The notes under the pieces are model-generated. The model searched no databases, was not told the origin of the DNA, and saw only the letters and a list, made by a program, of their open reading frames with translations. Shown here piece by piece: positions 58,404-64,000 of a stretch of DNA of 64,000 nt (position 1 is the first letter of the stretch; every line of letters starts with the position of its first letter). The translations under genes and the position numbers were made by a program. The stretch comes from Gracilibacillus boraciitolerans JCM 21714 (GTDB lineage Bacteria > Bacillota > Bacilli > Bacillales > Amphibacillaceae), in contig NZ_BAVS01000001.1 of NCBI RefSeq assembly GCF_000521485.1, positions 186,001 through 250,000 on the forward strand, written 5' to 3'.

Positions 58404-59502
58404 GTGCAGGTAAAACGTGTATTTCAAAATATGGCTCCATATACCCCCCAGGTAAACAGATAGAAGAAGTAAAGAAAGAATACGGTCTATCTAAAATTGT
58501 TAAATTAGCATCAAATGAAAATCCATTTGGATACTCCGAACAGGTAAAACAAGCTATTCCAAATATGCTTGATCATTTAGAAATTTATCCAGATGGTTAT
58601 GCAACACAGCTTAGAGCAGCACTTGCAAGTAAATTAGGTGTTGGAGAAAAGCAACTAATCTTTGGTTGTGGATCAGATGAAGTGGTAGATATTATTTGTA
58701 GAACTTATTTAGAGAACGGAACAAACACAATCATGGCTACTCCGACATTTCCACAGTATAAACATAATGCATTAATTCAGGGTGCGGATATAGTAGAAGT
58801 GCCCTTAGTAAATGGCTATCATGATTTGCCGAATATGCTTAAAGCCATCAATAAAGATACACGAGTCATCTGGTTATGCTCACCTAACAATCCAACAGGT
58901 ACATTAATTAATAAAGAAGAACTCGTCTCTTTTTTAAATAAATGTCCATCAGATACAATGGTTGTTTTAGATGAAGCATATTTTGAATATATTGAACAAA
59001 GAAAAAATCCTAATAGTATTAGCTTATTAGAAACATATAACAATTTAGTTATTTTACGCACCTTTTCCAAAGCTTATGGTTTAGCGAATTTACGAGTTGG
59101 TTATGGTATTGCGTCTGAAGAAATTGCCACCTATTTAAATATCACACGTGGGCCTTTCAACACTACTTCTGTTTCGCAATTATCAGCCTAACCGCTTTAC
59201 ATGATACGGAATTTTTACAAAAAACGCATTCCAGAAATTTAGAAAACAAAAAAGCATTTATGACTGCTTGTGACAATATGAATTTAGAATATTACGAATC
59301 AGAAGCCAATTTTCTTTTTGTTAAACTACCAACAACCGGTGATGAATTGTTTGAATATTTGTTAACGAAAGGTTTTATTGTGCGTTCTGGTGAAGCTTTA
59401 GGTCATCCTAATGGAGTAAGAATAACAATTGGTTCCAAAGAGCAAATGTTAGAACTAGAAACGAATATAAAGGAATTTTTAGCATTTAATAAAGGAGTAT
59501 AA
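58404..59502 (+). pseudogene. hisC: Histidinol-phosphate / aromatic aminotransferase HisC, frameshifted as read
   Basis: A PLP aminotransferase serving histidine, tyrosine and phenylalanine synthesis. ASNENPFG, PNNPTGT, VLDEAYFEY and the PLP-Lys region RTFSKAYGLANLRVGYG are clear. The start is GTG 58404 after AAGGGAG. Break one: six Cs at 58444-58449 (four expected, YTPGKQIEE). Break two: near 59186-59188 one base is missing (SALTALHDTEF expected). The C-terminus ends FLAFNKGV. Restored, it is about 365 aa, normal. Its place in the aro operon suits the dual role. Confidence 0.92.
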
Positions 59503-59505
59503 ATT

Positions 59506-60606
59506 GTGAAAAAGACCGTTTTAATAGCGGGTCTCGGTCTAATCGGAGGCTCGCTTGCTTTAAGCATAAGAGAAACAGAAGATATTCATCTTATTGGTTT
59601 TGACTCAAATTATAGTACGCTAGAGTATGCCAAGATGAATAAAATGGTAGATGAAGTCTATAGTGATTTTAAGGAAGCTATTTTACAATCAGATATCTGT
59701 ATATTGGCTGCTCCGGTTTCAGTTACGATAGAAATGATTCATCAACTTAGTAAATTACCATTAACGAAACCGATTATTATAACGGATGTAGGTTCTGTTA
59801 AAGGTCCAATTATTGATGCGGCAAATCAAATTAATTCTGAAATGATTTCCTTTATTGGCGGGCATCCTATGGCAGGCTCTCATAAAAAGGGAATACAGGC
59901 AGCGAAAAAAAACCTGTTCGAAAATGCTATCTATGTTTTATCTCCAACCACTAGTAGTTCGAACAAAGATTTAGAACAATTACAAGCATTATTAACCCCA
60001 ACGAAAAGTAAATTTCTGATCTTAGAACCAGAAGAACACGATGAAATGACAAGTGTTATTTCCCACTTTCCACACTTGATTGCATCTTCACTTGTTCATC
60101 AGGCGCGTAGTTGGCAAAAAACTCATCCATACATACCAAAATTAGCTGCTGGTGGTTTCCGTGACATAACCCGGATTGCATCAAGTAATCCATTAATGTG
60201 GCGAGATATTTTCTTTCAAAACAGACCAAAAATGAGTCGGTTACTCGGAGATTGGATTGAAGAGATGATTCATTTAAAAACCCTTATAGATACAGGAGAA
60301 AAATCTCAAATCCAAGAATACCTGGAACAGGCAAGAGAATATCGAGATGGTCTTGATAGCAGAAAACAAGGGGCGATTCCATCCTATTATGATATCTATG
60401 TTGATATATTTGATCAACCTGGTGCAATACTAAAAGTAATTGAATTATTATCCAGTCATGATATTAGTATTAATAATATTGAAATTCTCGAATTAAGAGA
60501 GGGAATTACAGGCGTATTACGATTAAGCTTCCAAAATAAGAACGATCAAGAATTTAGTCAAGCAATTTTAAAGAAAAATCATTATGATACAGTGATTGAA
60601 GAATAG
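59506..60606 (+). CDS. tyrA: Prephenate dehydrogenase
   Basis: NAD-dependent step to 4-hydroxyphenylpyruvate in tyrosine synthesis. The N-terminal Rossmann motif GLGLIGGSLALSI, the active-site GGHPMAGSHKKGI and a C-terminal ACT domain (VDIFDQPGAILKVIELLSSHDI, in part, about 300-366) that may sense tyrosine. Starts at GTG 59506 four bases after hisC. Confidence 0.95.
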   Translation: MKKTVLIAGLGLIGGSLALSIRETEDIHLIGFDSNYSTLEYAKMNKMVDEVYSDFKEAILQSDICILAAPVSVTIEMIHQLSKLPLTKPIIITDVGSVKGPIIDAANQINSEMISFIGGHPMAGSHKKGIQAAKKNLFENAIYVLSPTTSSSNKDLEQLQALLTPTKSKFLILEPEEHDEMTSVISHFPHLIASSLVHQARSWQKTHPYIPKLAAGGFRDITRIASSNPLMWRDIFFQNRPKMSRLLGDWIEEMIHLKTLIDTGEKSQIQEYLEQAREYRDGLDSRKQGAIPSYYDIYVDIFDQPGAILKVIELLSSHDISINNIEILELREGITGVLRLSFQNKNDQEFSQAILKKNHYDTVIEE

Positions 60607-60618
60607 GAGAGGACTATC

Positions 60619-61918
60619 TTGACAAGTAAAATTTTAAGCTATAATCAACCGGCGCTTTCAGGTAAAATTAGTGTTCCTGGAGATAAATCGATTTCACACA
60701 GAGCTGTCATGTTTGGCTCTTTAGCAAAAGGACAAACGAATATTAGTAATTTTTTAGCTGGTGAAGATTGTCTTTCCACTATTGGAGCATTCGAAGCAAT
60801 GGGGGTTTCCATTAAGCGAAATGAAAATACGGTTTGTATTGATTCTGAAGGTATTGATGGACTTAAGGAACCAATACAACCAATAAATTTGGGTAACTCT
60901 GGTACAACGGCGCGATTATTATTAGGAATATTAGCTGGTTTACCTTATCACTTTACGCTATTTGGTGATGAATCATTATCAAAGCGGCCTATGGATCGAA
61001 TTGCAAATCCTTTACGAGAAATGGGAGCAATAATTGATGGTCGCGATCATGGACGATTATTACCCATGTCAGTAAGAGGTGGAGAATTATCATCGATTCA
61101 CTTTAAGCCTCCTGTTAAAAGTGCACAGGTGAAATCAGGTGTATTATTAGCTGGTCTTCTTAGCAGTGACGGTGTGACAACAGTCGAAGAAGAGACGAAA
61201 ACACGTGATCATACGGAAAATATGTTAAAAGCTTTTGGAGCACAAATAGATATAGAAGGAAATACGGTTAGAATTAAAGGCAACCAAAAACTTTATGCTT
61301 GTGATATAGAAGTGCCTGGAGATATTTCCTCTGCAGCATTCTTTTTAGTTGCAGCAGCGTTAACAAAAAATAGTAATATAACTATAGAAAATGTTGGGTT
61401 GAACAGTACACGTACAGGTATAATTGATGTATTAAAATTAATGGGTGTTACCATTGAAGTTGTGGAAAAACGTACCATAGGTGGGGGAATCAATAGGTGA
61501 TATAACGGTTATTACCTCTAATCCAAAAGGTGTAATAATAGAAGGAGACATTATTCCACGTATTATTGATGAAATACCTATTATTGCTTTATTAGCTACG
61601 CAAGCAGATGGTCAAACTATTATCCGAGACGCAGAGGAATTACGATTCAAGGAAACAGATCGAATCGCCTCCGTTGTGACCACCCTTACAAAGTTTGGTG
61701 CCAAGCTAACAGGTACAAAAGATGGAATGATCATTGAAGGAAACACTTTACTTCACGGTGCTGTTGCAGAATCGCATGGTGATCATCGAATCGGTATGAT
61801 GATAGCCATTGCATCGCTAATTACAAATGATCCTATAGAATTACATAACGATGAATGCATCGCTATTTCCTATCCAACTTTTTTTGAAGACTTGGATAAA
61901 TTAATTGAAAACTATTAA
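60619..61918 (+). pseudogene. aroA: EPSP synthase AroA, frameshifted as read
   Basis: 5-enolpyruvylshikimate-3-phosphate synthase. Signatures: SVPGDKSISHRAVMFGSLA, LGNSGTTARLLLG and, later, [11 protein letters not shown] and DHRIGMM. It starts at TTG 60619 after GGAGAGGA. The frame is lost at five Gs, 61483-61487; four would read [12 protein letters not shown]. The second part runs to 61918, giving about 433 aa in total, normal. GDKSISHRA without the changes typical of some glyphosate-tolerant forms was not examined further. Confidence 0.93.
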
Positions 61919-61925
61919 TTTATAT

Positions 61926-61974
61926 CTAAAAGATCCAATAATAGAAATCCTGATTTCTATTATTGGATCTTTTT
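61926..61974 (+). terminator. Terminator of the aro operon
   Basis: A 21-base perfect stem (61928-61948 with 61953-61973) around CCTG, ending in Ts. Confidence 0.88.
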
Positions 61975-62070
61975 CATTTATAAAGCTCTCATAGTTGCTC
62001 GTATTATTTTATTTCGTTACTATGAATATAAGTGAAGTTGAATAAGTGATAAATAGAAAGGTTGAAATCT

Positions 62071-63345
62071 TTGGATAATACTATTGAACAAGCTATTGAA
62101 ATGATTCATATTGGTGAAATAAAAGAAGCATTAACACTTTTACAAGAAGCAGCGAATAATGCTGATATTAATACAAAAATTGAAATTGCTCAGCTTTTTA
62201 TCGAATTAGGAAACCAGGATCTTGCAGAAACAATATTGGAAGAAATTATACAACAAGAACCAGAAAATAGCGATGCGAAACTAATGTATGCGGACATTAT
62301 GATCGATGATAACCACGATGAGCAAGCAATTGAAATCCTAAATGAAGTGAAAGAGGAAGATCCTAACTATCTCCAGGCATTAATACAATTAGCTGATTTG
62401 TATCAAGCGCAAGGGTTATTTGAAGTAGCTGAAAGAAAATTGTTAATTGCAAAAAACATAGCTCCGGAAGAGCCTATAATTGACTTTGCTTTGGGAGAAT
62501 TAACTTTTTCATCAGGTGACTATCATAAATCCATTATCTATTATGAGAAATTATATAAAATAGCAAAAGAATTTGCAGGAGTAAACATAGCTGGCAGATT
62601 AGCCGAAGCTTACGCATTCAATGGAGAATTCGAAGAATCCTTTCAGTATTATCAAACAATTGAAACTAATGATCCAGAGACACTATTTCGCTATGGTTTT
62701 TTAGCATATAAATCTGAACGTTTTGAAATCGCGATTCAAGCATGGGAAAAATTGCTGGAAGAGGAATTGGAATATCCCTCCGTTTATTTATATTTAGCAA
62801 ATGCCTACGAGGAAGAGGGTCTTATCCAAGAAGCTATCGAAACAGCCACTCAAGGAGTTGATATGGATCCATTTAATAAAGAAATATGGTTTACTGCAGG
62901 AAGATTAGCATTAAAAGACGGTGAAACAGATAAAGCAATCGAATTTGCCAATAAAGCAATTTCTTTGGATAGTGAATACCAGGAAGCATTGTTATTCCTG
63001 ATAGAAGCGCATAAAAACCGGGATAATCATAAGGAAGTTATCGCCCTCCTTAGTGATACCGTAGATATTGAACATCTTGATGGAATATTTTATTGGGAGC
63101 TTGCAAAAGCATATAATGAGGAAGAAGACTTTAAACAGGCATTAAATGCTTATCAAAACGCATACAATAAAATGAAGGATGATACGGACTTCTTAAAAGA
63201 TTATGGATACTTTTTAATAGAAGAAGGGAGGATCGAAAAAGCAGTTAAAATATTTGAGAAATATATGACAATAGAACCATCAGATTCTGATATACAACAT
63301 TATGTCCAGCGTTTAAATGAACAAAATAATGATACTCTCTTATAG
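62071..63345 (+). CDS. ypiA: Tetratricopeptide repeat protein YpiA
   Basis: A soluble 424-residue protein made of about ten TPR helical pairs from residue 10 to the end (for example GNQDLAETILEEIIQQEP, AIEILNEVKEEDPNYLQALI). TPRs mediate protein contacts; the partner is unknown. TTG 62071 lies nine bases after GAAAGG; TTG 62062 overlaps it. Order before ypiB matches B. subtilis. Confidence 0.88.
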   Translation: MDNTIEQAIEMIHIGEIKEALTLLQEAANNADINTKIEIAQLFIELGNQDLAETILEEIIQQEPENSDAKLMYADIMIDDNHDEQAIEILNEVKEEDPNYLQALIQLADLYQAQGLFEVAERKLLIAKNIAPEEPIIDFALGELTFSSGDYHKSIIYYEKLYKIAKEFAGVNIAGRLAEAYAFNGEFEESFQYYQTIETNDPETLFRYGFLAYKSERFEIAIQAWEKLLEEELEYPSVYLYLANAYEEEGLIQEAIETATQGVDMDPFNKEIWFTAGRLALKDGETDKAIEFANKAISLDSEYQEALLFLIEAHKNRDNHKEVIALLSDTVDIEHLDGIFYWELAKAYNEEEDFKQALNAYQNAYNKMKDDTDFLKDYGYFLIEEGRIEKAVKIFEKYMTIEPSDSDIQHYVQRLNEQNNDTLL

Positions 63346-63363
63346 ATGGAGGGGAAAGATAAC

Positions 63364-63927
63364 TTGGAAACTACTATTCGGGTTGAAGATAAAAAAATAT
63401 TTATTCAATGGTTTTTAAGTCATTATCAATTAAAAAAACGAGAAAGTGTGTGGATTTTAAATTACTTATTGAATCATGAGTTGCTCCTAGAACAAGTTCA
63501 TTTTGTATTGGAGGCCCGCTTTTGTCCAAGAGCAATGATAATTTCTACTCATTGTTCTAAAGAAATAGCTTTTCGTTTTTATAAGAAGCATATTGTAACA
63601 ACAGATGCAGATAAATCGTTCCATGATATTCGTTTACATGCTAAGGAACCAATATATGTTCAATTAAATTTCAAGAATTCGAATCAGAGTATTCCATATA
63701 TAAAAGTGTTGGAGGATAATCCATTTATCCCGGACGACTATTTTCTTACTAAGAGTGATAAAAAAATGGCAGATGAATGGTTGGAATATTCATTATATGA
63801 GTATCAAAAAGAAGTCTTAATTAGTAAAATAAATGAAGCACTAGATCAAAAAGATCATCAATTATTTAACTATTATTCAGATCAATTAAAGGAATTGGAA
63901 AGTTCATTTATTATAAAAAGTGAGTAA
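63364..63927 (+). CDS. ypiB: UPF0302 protein YpiB
   Basis: A 187-residue protein of the UPF0302 family (FIQWFLSHYQLKKRESVWILNYL, in part; a C-terminal IDEAL-type segment with ISKINEALDQKDHQLFN). Related proteins bind others through the IDEAL domain; in B. subtilis YpiB is linked to control of respiration genes, not shown here. TTG 63364 follows GGAGGGG; ATG 63346 lies before that site. Confidence 0.87.
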   Translation: METTIRVEDKKIFIQWFLSHYQLKKRESVWILNYLLNHELLLEQVHFVLEARFCPRAMIISTHCSKEIAFRFYKKHIVTTDADKSFHDIRLHAKEPIYVQLNFKNSNQSIPYIKVLEDNPFIPDDYFLTKSDKKMADEWLEYSLYEYQKEVLISKINEALDQKDHQLFNYYSDQLKELESSFIIKSE

Positions 63928-64000
63928 AAAGAGTAACGGGAGAGCCAACAAGTATGGTGCATTCCGTTTCTTTTTATGTTAAATTAGGAGCATGGATCAG
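63928..64000. other. Window end: possible imperfect terminator and start of the next unit
   Basis: After ypiB an imperfect stem (AACGGGAGAGCCAA with TGGTGCATTCCGTT) followed by TTCTTTTT may end transcription. TTAGGAGCATGG near 63985 could be a start region of a gene outside the window; there is not enough sequence to tell. Confidence 0.3.

Overview
The window is about 64 kb of AT-rich chromosome from an endospore-forming member of the Bacillaceae. The evidence is gene content and order that closely follow the fur–ypiB part of the Bacillus subtilis chromosome: spoIIM-fur-yqzK-xerD, dacF-spoIIAA-spoIIAB-sigF, scpA-scpB, dacB-spmA-spmB, resABCD, sigX-rsiX, ypbB-recQ-ypbD-ypbE, cotJABC, ypdA-prsW-sleB-ypeB, cmk-rpsA-yphA-seaA-der-gpsA, spoIVA-hbs-hepS-menG-hepT-ndk-cheR and the aro genes. 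Codon usage, small-protein content and losses relative to B. subtilis suggest the Virgibacillus/Oceanobacillus/Gracilibacillus side of the family; that placement is inference.

Layout. 1-5 kb: aldo/keto reductase (cut by the edge), nudF, an endonuclease-Q-like gene, spoIIM, fur, yqzK, xerD. 5-12 kb: pdp, then dacF, the spoIIA operon with sigF, and a reduced spoVA set (AA, AB, AF). 12-20 kb: lysA, ppiB, ribT, a tiny YjcZ-type gene, scpAB, dacB-spmAB, rluB. 20-27 kb: resABC (cytochrome c maturation) and resD without resE. Where resE would be expected there is a cobalamin riboswitch driving a DUF4430 lipoprotein and an ECF transporter S component, followed by sigX-rsiX. 28-40 kb: ferredoxin, ypbB-recQ-ypbD-ypbE, cotJABC, a degenerate gudB-like gene, ypdA, ansA, prsW, sleB-ypeB, motI. 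40-49 kb: cmk, plsC, rpsA, yphA, seaA and its partner, der, gpsA, spoVIF, a DUF2768 gene, yphF. 49-64 kb: spoIVA, hbs, heptaprenyl diphosphate/menaquinone genes, ndk, cheR, the shikimate/aromatic operon aroC-aroB-aroH-hisC-tyrA-aroA, then ypiA and ypiB. No tRNA, rRNA, prophage, CRISPR array or insertion sequence was recognised.

Functional themes are sporulation and germination (forespore sigma factor F control, spore coat, cortex peptidoglycan synthesis and lysis, DPA channel), respiration (heme-c biogenesis, menaquinone side chain and ring methylation), aromatic and lysine biosynthesis, and core chromosome and ribosome functions.

Three things stand out. First, around fifty G or C runs of 7-8 bases lie in this AT-rich sequence. 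In conserved proteins they nearly always add exactly one extra Gly or Pro, and 18 genes carry frame breaks, mostly in homopolymers. I read this mainly as a property of the sequence data, not biology, but it is systematic. Second, a MITE-like family of intergenic elements with terminal inverted repeats and an internal foldback is present in four copies. Third, the resE slot is occupied by a B12-riboswitch uptake module, and the gudB slot holds a glutamate dehydrogenase homologue that lacks key catalytic lysines.
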